Of a stretch of 15,213 bases of DNA, positions 7,101 through 12,991 are shown one piece after another. Source of the stretch: Krumholzibacterium sp965370495 (GTDB lineage Bacteria; Krumholzibacteriota; Krumholzibacteriia; Krumholzibacteriales; Krumholzibacteriaceae); assembly GCA_965370495.1 (NCBI GenBank), contig CBDUUV010000064.1, forward strand, positions 1 to 15,213. Reading direction: 5' to 3'. How positions within the stretch are numbered: position 1 is the stretch's first letter; each line of letters opens with the position of its first letter. A model generated the notes under the pieces. It was not told the origin of the DNA. It saw only the letters and a program-made list of their open reading frames with translations, and did no database searches. The translations under genes were made by a program, and so were the position numbers.

Positions 7101-7344
7101 GGCCAGGGATCTTGTCAACAGGATTCAGAATTTGAGGAAGGATTCCGGATTTGAAGTGAGCGACCGCATAGAGCTTTCGTACGAAGCTCCAGGCGAAGTC
7201 GCGGATGTTTTCGATGTGTTCGGTGAACACATTTGCAACGAGACCCTGATCCAGTCGCTGCTGGCAGGGAATCAGGGTTGGGAGTTCAGTACAGTATTTG
7301 ATTTGAACGAACATCGCGTTGGACTCTGGATAAAACTGGTTTGA
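4192..7344 (+). CDS. ileS: Isoleucyl-tRNA synthetase, type 2, with GVHH signature
   Basis: It charges tRNA-Ile with isoleucine in the cytoplasm and edits misactivated valine. At 1050 residues it has the size of the eukaryote-like type-2 enzymes. In order: the Rossmann entry PPTANGRPGVHHA, where the HIGH element is GVHH (residues 63-66); a Cys pair in CPRCG; the CP1 editing domain with VWTTTPWTL and GTGIVHTAPAFGEDD; further Cys pairs (CWRC, CNSCGEKYC, CPECGGK); VIDCWFDSGAMP; EGVDQSRGWFYS; KMSKS at 597-601; then the helical anticodon-binding region and a C-terminal domain. The swap of the first and third HIGH positions is known from mupirocin-hyper-resistant IleRS2. The ATG at 4192 has GGAG 11 bases upstream, a slightly long spacing. 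A strong promoter precedes it. The 25-nt gap to the DksA-like gene suggests co-transcription. Confidence 0.96.
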   Translation: MTDNAKSKTYTQLQSQRETIAMESEILQYWEEHDIFKRSVDERPAEKPFVFYEGPPTANGRPGVHHAMARTIKDIVCRFQTMRGCRVIRKAGWDTHGLPVEIEVERKLGLDGKDQIEKFGIAEFNRECRSSVFTYLDEWHEFTRKLGYWLDLDNPYITCENNYIESVWWILKQFWDRDMLFEGHKIVPYCPRCGTSLSSHEVSQGYKDVSDPSIFIKLKLVDEDAYFLVWTTTPWTLISNVALAVGPDHDYVRVEYQGDELIFAEALLDILDGEYKILAKMKGEELVGRKYEPCFPWFKDADGGFRVIGADFVTLTDGTGIVHTAPAFGEDDYRIGQKEGLPFVQPVDSEGKFNEEVLRWAGRFIKDCDIEIIEDLKVRNILFKSEEITHSYPFCWRCDSPLIYYARRSWYIRTTAFKDLLIESNKKVQWYPSDVGENRFAKWLEGNVDWALSRERYWGTPLNIWTCNSCGEKYCIGDMTELRSLSEEIPGDFDLHIPYIDDLDVGCPECGGKMTRVPEVIDCWFDSGAMPFAQYHYPMENMDTFKNQYPAAFISEGVDQSRGWFYSLLVIGAFLTKESSYMRCLPHGMILDKNGQKMSKSKGNAVFASDVLDSDGADSLRWYLMVSGAPYLPKRFDLDAMRDGANKFMGTLRNLYNFFAVYADIDGFEPMDGAESGNMIDRWLLSRYNSVIGEVTLALENYEITKAARGLQLFVVDELSNWYLRRCRRRFWKNEMSSDKLAAYETFYKVLKGVTALAAPFIPFLSEAIYHRLHDVDFTEKDGISVHLAAFPEADEPMINKTLEKNMEGVRRASTTGRAVRNKAGIKVRTPLSRMLVHHSIKDELDWIDDGELAGLVLDELNVKKVELIVSMDEFITTSVKPDYSVLGKRFGRNMKAAANVLENLSDESVKELVDNGEITVEIDEQKEVIHLEEVQIIQKTAEGFVSETEGGLTVVLDIHMTPELIKEGMARDLVNRIQNLRKDSGFEVSDRIELSYEAPGEVADVFDVFGEHICNETLIQSLLAGNQGWEFSTVFDLNEHRVGLWIKLV

Positions 7345-7369
7345 CAGCCAGAAAACAGGGAGAGATCAG

Positions 7370-7774
7370 ATGCCCTCAAAACGTAAAAAGACCAGGTTGA
7401 CGAAAAAAGAAGTCGGGGTTTACAGGAAGAAAGTCTTTGCCGAGCGCGAAAGGATTATAATGGAGATCGGCAGGATAGAAGAGGCTATTACCGATTCGAC
7501 AACCGGGCAGGATGGGTCCAAGAAAACATCGAACCACCTCGCCGATCTTGGTACGGATTTTCAGGAAAAGGAAAAGAATTTCTACTATGCAAGTCAGGAA
7601 GGGCACTACCTTCGTTCCCTGGATAAAGCGATCGAGCGTATGGATCGGGGCATATACGGTATCTGTGAGGATTGTGGAGAGTTGGTTTCCTTCAAGCGGC
7701 TTGATGCTGTTCCGGGCGCCAGACGGTGTATCAAATGCATGAATAAGTTTGAGAAAGATATGAGAGGACGTTGA
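7370..7774 (+). CDS. DksA/TraR-family zinc-finger protein
   Basis: Family members bind in the RNA polymerase secondary channel and tune transcription, often with ppGpp. In 134 residues it has a basic N-terminus, a coiled-coil hairpin (~12-95) and a C4 zinc finger, CEDC (Cys99, Cys102) and CIKC (Cys120, Cys123), with the family segment GIYGICEDCGE. The tip between the two helices reads HLADLGTDFQEKE, like the short YlyA/YteA-type proteins, rather than the DPADRA tip of E. coli DksA, so it may not act with ppGpp in the same way. GGGAGAG just before the ATG is a good ribosome binding site. It sits between ileS and lspA, a position also used by DksA-like genes in other phyla. I am sure of the family and unsure of the exact function. 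Confidence 0.88.
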   Translation: MPSKRKKTRLTKKEVGVYRKKVFAERERIIMEIGRIEEAITDSTTGQDGSKKTSNHLADLGTDFQEKEKNFYYASQEGHYLRSLDKAIERMDRGIYGICEDCGELVSFKRLDAVPGARRCIKCMNKFEKDMRGR

Positions 7775-7777
7775 CAA

Positions 7778-8263
7778 TTGTTGTATTTTGCCATCGCCGC
7801 GCTGGTTGTTGTCCTTGACCAGGCTTCCAAGAGGATTATCTGGGAAATATACAAATATTCCGGCGGCACCGAGCTGATAGATGGGTACCTGCGCATCACA
7901 CTCAGCAAGAATAGTGGCGCTGTGATGGGCATTCTCTCCGGTTCCCGTACTATCCTCCTGACAGTAACGATTATATCCATAGGGGCCCTTATCTTCTTTG
8001 CCTTTCGCATGAGATATGCCCCTGTTCTGAAGCGTGTCTGCATAGGGCTTATCCTCGGAGGAGCTTTTGGCAACCTGATCGACCGTATCGCTACAGGTGA
8101 GGTTATCGATTTTATTGATATGGGGATTGGCAGTTATCGCTGGCCGACCTATAATGTCGCTGACATGGCTGTTTCGATCGGGGCAGTGGTCCTGGTCGCC
8201 GGGCTCATGCGGTCCCCGGACGTTGATCTCGCACCTCCCCCGGGTCCCGGCAGCGCAGCCTGA
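7778..8263 (+). CDS. lspA: Lipoprotein signal peptidase (signal peptidase II)
   Basis: This inner-membrane aspartyl protease removes signal peptides from diacylglyceryl-modified prolipoproteins. In 161 residues, hydrophobic segments fall at about 1-20, 58-76, 84-101 and 127-143. The conserved boxes are VVLDQASK (residues 11-18), KNSGAVMG (usually NxGAAFG), GGAFGNLIDR with catalytic Asp102, GEVIDFID, and YNVADM with catalytic Asp129. Translation starts at TTG 7778, or possibly the next codon, also TTG (7781). AGAGGA ends 9 bases upstream of 7778, inside the end of the DksA-like gene, and the gap between the genes is only 3 bases, so translation is probably coupled. The C-terminus adds a short proline-rich tail. 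The ileS-lspA-rluD order is typical of the family. Confidence 0.94.
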   Translation: MLYFAIAALVVVLDQASKRIIWEIYKYSGGTELIDGYLRITLSKNSGAVMGILSGSRTILLTVTIISIGALIFFAFRMRYAPVLKRVCIGLILGGAFGNLIDRIATGEVIDFIDMGIGSYRWPTYNVADMAVSIGAVVLVAGLMRSPDVDLAPPPGPGSAA

Positions 8264-8285
8264 GAAAGCGCCGGCCTGTTATCTG

Positions 8286-9260
8286 ATGAGTGATAAAACA
8301 ATATATACTGCTCTGGTTGATGAAGAAAAGAGTGGAGAGCGCCTCGATTCTTTTCTGAGTATCTATATCCCCGAACTCTCCAGGTCGAGGATTCAGAAGG
8401 CGGTGCGTTCAGGTGAGGTTATTGTGGATGGCCGACCTGTCACAAAAGTCTCCCGAAAAGTCAGGGAAAACGAGCGGATAGAACTCAGGTTCAGCCCTCC
8501 GGTGCCGATGGAACTCCTCGCGGAGGATATACCGCTCGATATAGTTTACGAGGACAGTGATCTTCTCGTGCTGAACAAGGCAGCCGGGATGGTTGTGCAC
8601 CCGGCTCCGGGCAATGAGAACGGTACAATGGTGAATGCCCTCCTTGCCCATTGCAAAGATCTGTCTGGAATAGGGGGGGTGCTGCGCCCGGGAATAGTCC
8701 ACAGGCTCGATGCTCTGACAACCGGATTGCTTGTTGTCGCCAAAAATGATGAGGTCCATATATCCCTGAGCAGGCAGCTGATGGAGCGCAAGGTCACAAG
8801 GATCTATTTCGCTATTATCTGGGGCAGTATGCCGGATGATGATGGTGTGATAGACCTGCCGGTCGGCAGGTCGACATCTGACAGGAAGAAGATGGCCGTA
8901 CTGTCTTCGAGAGGAAGGAATGCGGTCACGTATTACTGTGTTCTGGACACTTTTGAACCGTTTCAGTATATTAAAGTAAGGTTAGGGACAGGCAGGACAC
9001 ACCAGATACGAGTGCATCTAATGCATACAGGGCATCCGGTTCTGGGCGACGCGGTATACGGTGGGAGGAAAGTCAGAAGAGGTTCTCTTGCGAAGAAGGA
9101 CATAGAAAGAGGGCATAAAGCGCTCTCTTTGATAGACAGGCAGGCGCTTCATGCCGGGGAACTGTCATTCTTTCATCCGAAACGGAAAGAGATGATGAGA
9201 TTTACAGCACCGCTTCCAGATGACTTTCAATCAGTGATTTCCTTTTGCGGGAGAGCCTGA
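8286..9260 (+). CDS. rluD: Large-subunit rRNA pseudouridine synthase, RluD type
   Basis: It converts uridines of 23S rRNA (helix 69 in E. coli RluD) to pseudouridine. From the ATG at 8286 it is 324 residues, normal for the family. Residues ~10-75 are an S4 RNA-binding domain (ERLDSFL, SRSRIQKAVRSGEVIVDG). The catalytic domain has DIVYEDSDLLVLNKAAGMVVHPA, GIVHRLDALTTGLLVVAK with catalytic Asp142, KVTRIYFAIIWG, and the TGRTHQIRVH box followed by GHPVLGDAVYGG. The consensus HRLDxxTSG has Thr for Ser here. The frame is open back to 8097, but that part overlaps lspA and looks like no S4 protein. No clear ribosome binding site precedes 8286; lspA ends 22 bases earlier, so coupling with it may matter. 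The stop overlaps the STAS start by one base. Confidence 0.93.
   Translation: MSDKTIYTALVDEEKSGERLDSFLSIYIPELSRSRIQKAVRSGEVIVDGRPVTKVSRKVRENERIELRFSPPVPMELLAEDIPLDIVYEDSDLLVLNKAAGMVVHPAPGNENGTMVNALLAHCKDLSGIGGVLRPGIVHRLDALTTGLLVVAKNDEVHISLSRQLMERKVTRIYFAIIWGSMPDDDGVIDLPVGRSTSDRKKMAVLSSRGRNAVTYYCVLDTFEPFQYIKVRLGTGRTHQIRVHLMHTGHPVLGDAVYGGRKVRRGSLAKKDIERGHKALSLIDRQALHAGELSFFHPKRKEMMRFTAPLPDDFQSVISFCGRA
9249..9253 (+). promoter_or_regulatory. Ribosome binding site of the STAS gene inside rluD
   Basis: GGGAG, within GGGAGAG, ends 6 bases before ATG 9260 and lies in the last codons of rluD. It favours ATG 9260 over the upstream in-frame TTG at 9245. Confidence 0.65.
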
Positions 9261-9598
9261 TGAAGATCAGAGTCAGGGAATCTGGAAAAGCGGTTATACT
9301 TGAAGTGACGGGGAAATTGATGGGGGGTGTGGATGCCGATATTTTCAGGGATGTGATCCATGGCCTCCTGCAGGATGATAAAAAGAGGATACTGGTCGAT
9401 CTGTCCGCCGTCAAATGGGTCAACAGCACGGGAATCGGGATCCTGATCACCGGGTATACATCCATGCGAAAGAACAAAGGAGACTTGAAGCTTCTGCATG
9501 TTTCCAATAAAATACAAAGTATATTGTATGTCACGAAGTTGAATCTCATCTTCGAGTGTTTCGATGATGAGGACAGAGCGATAGCCAGTTTTTCCTGA
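9260..9598 (+). CDS. STAS-domain anti-sigma-factor antagonist (SpoIIAA/RsbV-like)
   Basis: In partner switching this protein, when unphosphorylated, binds the ATPase/anti-sigma factor and frees its target. The kinase phosphorylates it and a PP2C phosphatase resets it. At 112 residues it is a single STAS domain: a beta strand (AVILEVTGKL), DADIFRD helix, RILVDLSAVKWVNSTGIGIL and a C-terminal KLNLIFECFDDEDRAIASF stretch. The phosphorylation loop reads N55-S56-T57-G58, like the DST/DSS loops of RsbV and SpoIIAA. The start codon shares one base with the rluD stop (TGATG), so it is translationally coupled to rluD. The two genes that follow encode the predicted kinase and phosphatase, which supports the assignment. 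Confidence 0.9.
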   Translation: MKIRVRESGKAVILEVTGKLMGGVDADIFRDVIHGLLQDDKKRILVDLSAVKWVNSTGIGILITGYTSMRKNKGDLKLLHVSNKIQSILYVTKLNLIFECFDDEDRAIASFS

Positions 9599-9642
9599 TT
9601 TCAGCAGGGAATCTGGATCGGGAGGAGGGACTCAGAGTCGCT

Positions 9643-10083
9643 ATGATACAGCGGATTGTTTTGGAGTTTCCCAGCAGTTACAAGTGGTTGAATATGGTTG
9701 ATCTGATCTGTTGCGAGTTGACGTGTGAGACAGGGCACTTCTCCAGTGATGATTTGAACAATATATCTATCTCAGTCATAGAAGCTTGTACGAATGCCCT
9801 TGAACATGGTAACAAAAACAATCCCGAATTGAATGTTCGGGTCGTTTTCCTGCGCCACCCGGATTATCTTTCGGTCGAGGTGTCTGACTCTGGCGAAGGC
9901 TTTGATTTCAATGATTATCTTCAGCATATCCCGGACCCTTCGGATATACAACACCAGCGAGGCAGGGGTATCTATATCATGAAAGAGATGATGAATTCGC
10001 TGGCCTTTGAGAAACTCCCTGGCCGAGGCATGAAAGTTACGCTTACAAAGATGATCAACGGGTCCGGGAGTTCGGGGGAATGA
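9643..10083 (+). CDS. RsbW/SpoIIAB-type serine kinase / anti-sigma factor ATPase
   Basis: This is an HATPase_c_2 (GHKL) protein of 146 residues, expected to phosphorylate the STAS partner and sequester a target, classically a sigma factor. The N box is ISVIEACTNALEHG (Glu47, Asn51, His55), the G1 box is VSDSGEGFDF (Asp82, Gly84, Gly86) and the G2 box is RGRGIYIMKEMM. The start is the only ATG close by; GGAGGAGG at 9621-9628 lies 14 bases upstream, a long spacing. It follows the STAS gene by 44 bases. No sigma factor gene occurs in the window, so the regulated target is unknown and may not be a sigma factor. Confidence 0.9.
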   Translation: MIQRIVLEFPSSYKWLNMVDLICCELTCETGHFSSDDLNNISISVIEACTNALEHGNKNNPELNVRVVFLRHPDYLSVEVSDSGEGFDFNDYLQHIPDPSDIQHQRGRGIYIMKEMMNSLAFEKLPGRGMKVTLTKMINGSGSSGE

Positions 10084-10143
10084 TACTCCGCGTAATACCC
10101 TTGTGCCGATCCGGGAAGGATCTCTTTCCTGACCTGCGCGTAG

Positions 10144-10168
10144 CCCGGAATTGAACGGCTATTCCGGG
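10144..10168 (+). promoter_or_regulatory. Perfect 8-bp hairpin before the PP2C gene
   Basis: CCCGGAAT (10144-10151) and ATTCCGGG (10161-10168) form an uninterrupted 8-bp stem with a 9-base loop, in the 123-base gap between the ATPase and phosphatase genes. Only a scattered T-rich stretch follows, so it may be a weak terminator, an attenuator or an RNA-processing site that lowers phosphatase expression relative to its partners. Confidence 0.35.
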
Positions 10169-10195
10169 ATTCAGCCTGTTCTTGTTGTTTGGCCT

Positions 10196-10201
10196 GGAGA
10201 G
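10196..10201 (+). promoter_or_regulatory. Ribosome binding site that fixes the PP2C gene start
   Basis: GGAGAG lies 5 bases before ATG 10207. It argues against the in-frame TTG at 10189, whose upstream sequence has no purine-rich site. Confidence 0.65.
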
Positions 10202-10206
10202 ATCCT

Positions 10207-12474
10207 ATGGGCGCCTCGTCATTTTTAGCTTCATTCTACTTCGTCAGCGGAGCGATTATATTTTTCCTTGGGGTGATGATCCTTCGTTACTCCGCAAGGG
10301 ATGTTGTGGGTTGGGCTACGGCGCTTGTGCTTTTCTTCGCGGGAATAGGCCCGATTCTTGGAGCTATCGGTGTCATCCTTGAACAGAATCTCCAGCAGGG
10401 GACGCTTCTGTTCGAAAACGCCATGCGTAATTTCGATTATTCCTGGGAGTTTTTTTTCCCGTCTCTGATGCTGTTTGCCCTCGTCTATCCGAAAAGACAC
10501 GCGATCTGGCCATATATCAAGAGATATGTATTCATCCTGTTTTTGCCCCACATCTTTCATCTGGTTCTGGTTTTAATACTGCTCGACAGGGTCAATCCCG
10601 AGAAGACTTTCAACTTTATGGCCAACGCGAACATCACCTTTGCTCCCTTGCAGACGTTTCTTGTCTCTACCGCAAGGTTGTTGAATATTCTGGTGACACT
10701 GCTTTTTAAGGCTCATAATACTTTATTCTCACTGGTAAACATTTCTTATGCCGCATTTTCTATACTGCTTCTCGGGAAATCGATGAAGATCGAGCTGGCG
10801 CCGAGGGTTAAAAGGCAGATGCGAGTTGTCGTCGCCGGGCTTGGGTCTTGTATAGTGATCTATTCCCTGGGCAAGACAGTGCCGTTTTTCTTTAACCTTG
10901 AACTTGACCCTGGTGTTGTGACGGCTTTCATCAACGCCGCGCTGATCCTGGGCGGTGGTTCGATAGCGCTGGCGATTGTGCGGTACCAGTTCCTGGATAT
11001 CCGGCTGATCGCCAGGAAAGGTATCTTCTACGGAGCGACAATCGCGATTTTCACCACTATATACCTGCTGACAATCAAACAGGTCACCGAGTTTTTCTAC
11101 AGGTTTTCCGGGACGAGATTCGAATTCCTCGAGACGGTCCTGATAATTCTTTTTATCATAACGTTCCAGCCGGTCCTCGGCAGGCTGGAAGAGTGGATCG
11201 AACGTACACTGTTAAGGGAAGAAAAAAGCACAAGAGTCAGGATCAGGGATCTCAGCGACGAACTCCTGTCCGTGATAGAGATCGACGATATGAGAGAAAA
11301 GATAAACAATGCGCTTGGCTCGATTTTCGCGGCGAGGGAAGTGGATACTGTTTTCAGCAAAGAAATATTCGCTCTTAAAAACGAGGATCCTTATGCTCTG
11401 GAAGTCGTCAAACTCATGATAAAAATCAGTGAGCCGATGACAAAGCTCGATTTCATGGAAGCTATGGGGTTTCTGAACCTCAGGGGAAGGGCGTTTATGC
11501 GTCCGGGCAGGAAGGCTGTCAGGGAAGCGGTTGAGACCATGCCGGGTATCGTGAAAAGATTCGCCAGATACGAACTTATCGTTCCCGTACTGCACGAGGG
11601 AAGATGTATGGCGATACTCCTTCTCGGCGAAAGAGAGGAGGCAAGCAGGTACTCGATGGAAGAGCAGGCGCTTATCTCGATGCTCGCCCCGCAGATAGCC
11701 GCATCCCTTTCGCGAATAGATCTTCTCAAAGAGGTCGTCGAGAAAAAAGTTATGGAAGAGGAGCTTAAAATCGCGAAGACAATCCAGCTTAACCTGCTAC
11801 CGACAGAACTTCCCATACTCGATGGCTATGAAGTTGCCGGCCTCAGTATCGCGAGCAAGCATGTTGGTGGCGATTATTACGATTTTATCCTTAACGATTC
11901 GCAACTGGCTTTTGTTGTAGCTGACGTATCGGGAAAAGGTGTGCCTGCATCGCTTCTTATGGCTTCTCTTCAGGCGAGCCTTCGTTCGATGATGGACAGG
12001 ATGGAGGATCCAATAGCGGTTATCAGCAGGCTGAACGATGTTATGTGTGATATCACGGCTCCTGACAAGTTTGCTACCATGTTCTACGGGTGTATCAATT
12101 TGAAAAAGAACGAGATAGTCTACTCGAATGCCGGTCATTTTTTCCCGGTGATTATAAGTGAAGGCGGAAAGATCGATGAACTTGATTACAGCGGGCTCAT
12201 ACTTGGAGTGAGTCCGGGTTTTTTATACGAGAGCCGGAGGGTCAGGCTGATGCCGGGTGATTCGATAGTCGTTACAACCGATGGTGTGACAGAGGCCGAA
12301 AACAATGGCGGAGAATTGTATGGAGAGGAGCGTCTGCATCCGCTTCTCGCTTCAATCAGGGATCATTCAGCCGAGAGGATCAAGGATTCGATAGTGGAGG
12401 AAGTGAACCGGTTTTCATATCCCATGGGTGCAAACGATGACTTGACAATAGTCGTTATAAAACGCAAAACGTAG
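10207..12474 (+). CDS. Membrane GAF-PP2C (SpoIIE/RsbU-type) serine phosphatase
   Basis: Predicted membrane-bound sensor phosphatase of 755 residues that would dephosphorylate the STAS protein and switch on the target. Residues ~5-330 hold eight or nine hydrophobic helices, resembling the 7TM-type N-terminal modules of bacterial sensor kinases. A linker helix (~333-365) leads to a GAF-like region (~365-530, ending in a VPVLHEGRCMAILLLGE strand pair). A coiled stretch with the EELKIAKTIQLNLLP signature then leads into the PP2C domain. Metal-binding residues are Asp556 (GGDYYDF), Asp573 (ADVSGKG), Asp692 (TTDGVTE) and Asp744/745 (NDDLT), and SNAGHFFPV is also present. No HAMP or receiver domain is seen, so input must come through the membrane or GAF part. 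The signal is unknown. It lies 123 bases after the kinase gene, behind a hairpin. Confidence 0.92.
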   Translation: MGASSFLASFYFVSGAIIFFLGVMILRYSARDVVGWATALVLFFAGIGPILGAIGVILEQNLQQGTLLFENAMRNFDYSWEFFFPSLMLFALVYPKRHAIWPYIKRYVFILFLPHIFHLVLVLILLDRVNPEKTFNFMANANITFAPLQTFLVSTARLLNILVTLLFKAHNTLFSLVNISYAAFSILLLGKSMKIELAPRVKRQMRVVVAGLGSCIVIYSLGKTVPFFFNLELDPGVVTAFINAALILGGGSIALAIVRYQFLDIRLIARKGIFYGATIAIFTTIYLLTIKQVTEFFYRFSGTRFEFLETVLIILFIITFQPVLGRLEEWIERTLLREEKSTRVRIRDLSDELLSVIEIDDMREKINNALGSIFAAREVDTVFSKEIFALKNEDPYALEVVKLMIKISEPMTKLDFMEAMGFLNLRGRAFMRPGRKAVREAVETMPGIVKRFARYELIVPVLHEGRCMAILLLGEREEASRYSMEEQALISMLAPQIAASLSRIDLLKEVVEKKVMEEELKIAKTIQLNLLPTELPILDGYEVAGLSIASKHVGGDYYDFILNDSQLAFVVADVSGKGVPASLLMASLQASLRSMMDRMEDPIAVISRLNDVMCDITAPDKFATMFYGCINLKKNEIVYSNAGHFFPVIISEGGKIDELDYSGLILGVSPGFLYESRRVRLMPGDSIVVTTDGVTEAENNGGELYGEERLHPLLASIRDHSAERIKDSIVEEVNRFSYPMGANDDLTIVVIKRKT

Positions 12475-12476
12475 AC

Positions 12477-12498
12477 TAATAATATGTTATGATTATTA
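12477..12498 (+). repeat. AT-rich inverted repeat between PP2C gene and ruvX
   Basis: TAATAAT (12477-12483) and ATTATTA (12492-12498) form a 7-bp inverted repeat around an 8-base centre, 2 bases after the phosphatase stop. It could be a weak hairpin or a protein-binding site, and chance is also possible in AT-rich sequence. Confidence 0.25.
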
Positions 12499-12554
12499 AC
12501 AGGGATTGTTCTCGTTCTGTCTGTCCAACGATAAAAGAGGATAGCAGGTGGTAA

Positions 12555-12986
12555 ATGGCTTCAGGTAGCACGGAGAAATCGCGTATACTCTGTATAGACT
12601 ATGGCACGAAGAGAACGGGGCTGGCTGTAAGTGGTCCGCTTGGAATAACCGCTCAGGGGCTGGAGACGTTCGAGACGGGTGGCAGTGTTACGCTTCTCGA
12701 CCACATCGGGGCCATCATAAAGGAGTATGGAGTCTCGGTGGTGGTCCTGGGAATGCCGCTGGCGATGAGTGGCGCCGAGATCGAGGGATCAGACCGCTCG
12801 CGGGCCCTGGCCGGAGAGATAGAGGAGAAATACGCAATAACAGTCCTGCTGAGAGATGAGAGGATGACAAGCCTCGAGGCTGAACGGGTATTGAAGCAGC
12901 AGGGAAGGATAAAGAAAGCGGGAGACATAGACAGGCTGTCCGCTGTAATTCTGTTGCAGAACTATCTTGACGAGTCGACGGGATGA
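12555..12986 (+). CDS. ruvX: RuvX/YqgF-family nuclease (pre-16S rRNA / Holliday junction resolvase-like)
   Basis: This RNase H-fold nuclease family is implicated in 16S rRNA 5'-end maturation and was named for its resolvase-like fold. The 143 residues match the family length. Motifs are LCIDYGTKRTGLAVS (Asp15), VVLGMPLAMSG, RDERMTSLEAE (Glu102) and DIDRLSAVILLQNYLD (Asp126), which supply the acidic active-site residues. AGGTGG lies only 3 bases before the ATG, while AGAGGA is 13 bases upstream, so initiation may be modest. The stop is 5 bases before mltG, and ruvX-mltG adjacency is common in bacteria. Confidence 0.92.
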   Translation: MASGSTEKSRILCIDYGTKRTGLAVSGPLGITAQGLETFETGGSVTLLDHIGAIIKEYGVSVVVLGMPLAMSGAEIEGSDRSRALAGEIEEKYAITVLLRDERMTSLEAERVLKQQGRIKKAGDIDRLSAVILLQNYLDESTG

Positions 12987-12991
12987 GATGA

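Noticed and set aside
6688..7314. Antisense frame of 208 codons opposite ileS
   Set aside because: It is a shadow of the conserved ileS sequence, with no recognisable domain or initiation signals.
8097..8285. Upstream extension of the rluD frame
   Set aside because: It lies inside lspA in another frame and does not resemble an S4 domain start; ATG 8286 gives a normal N-terminus.
10189..10206. TTG start six codons upstream for the PP2C gene
   Set aside because: There is no ribosome binding site before it, while GGAGAG sits 5 bases before ATG 10207.
12442..12461. TTGACA followed by TATAAA near the end of the PP2C gene
   Set aside because: The spacer is only 8 bases, and the bases are explained by the conserved coding motif DDLTIVVIK.
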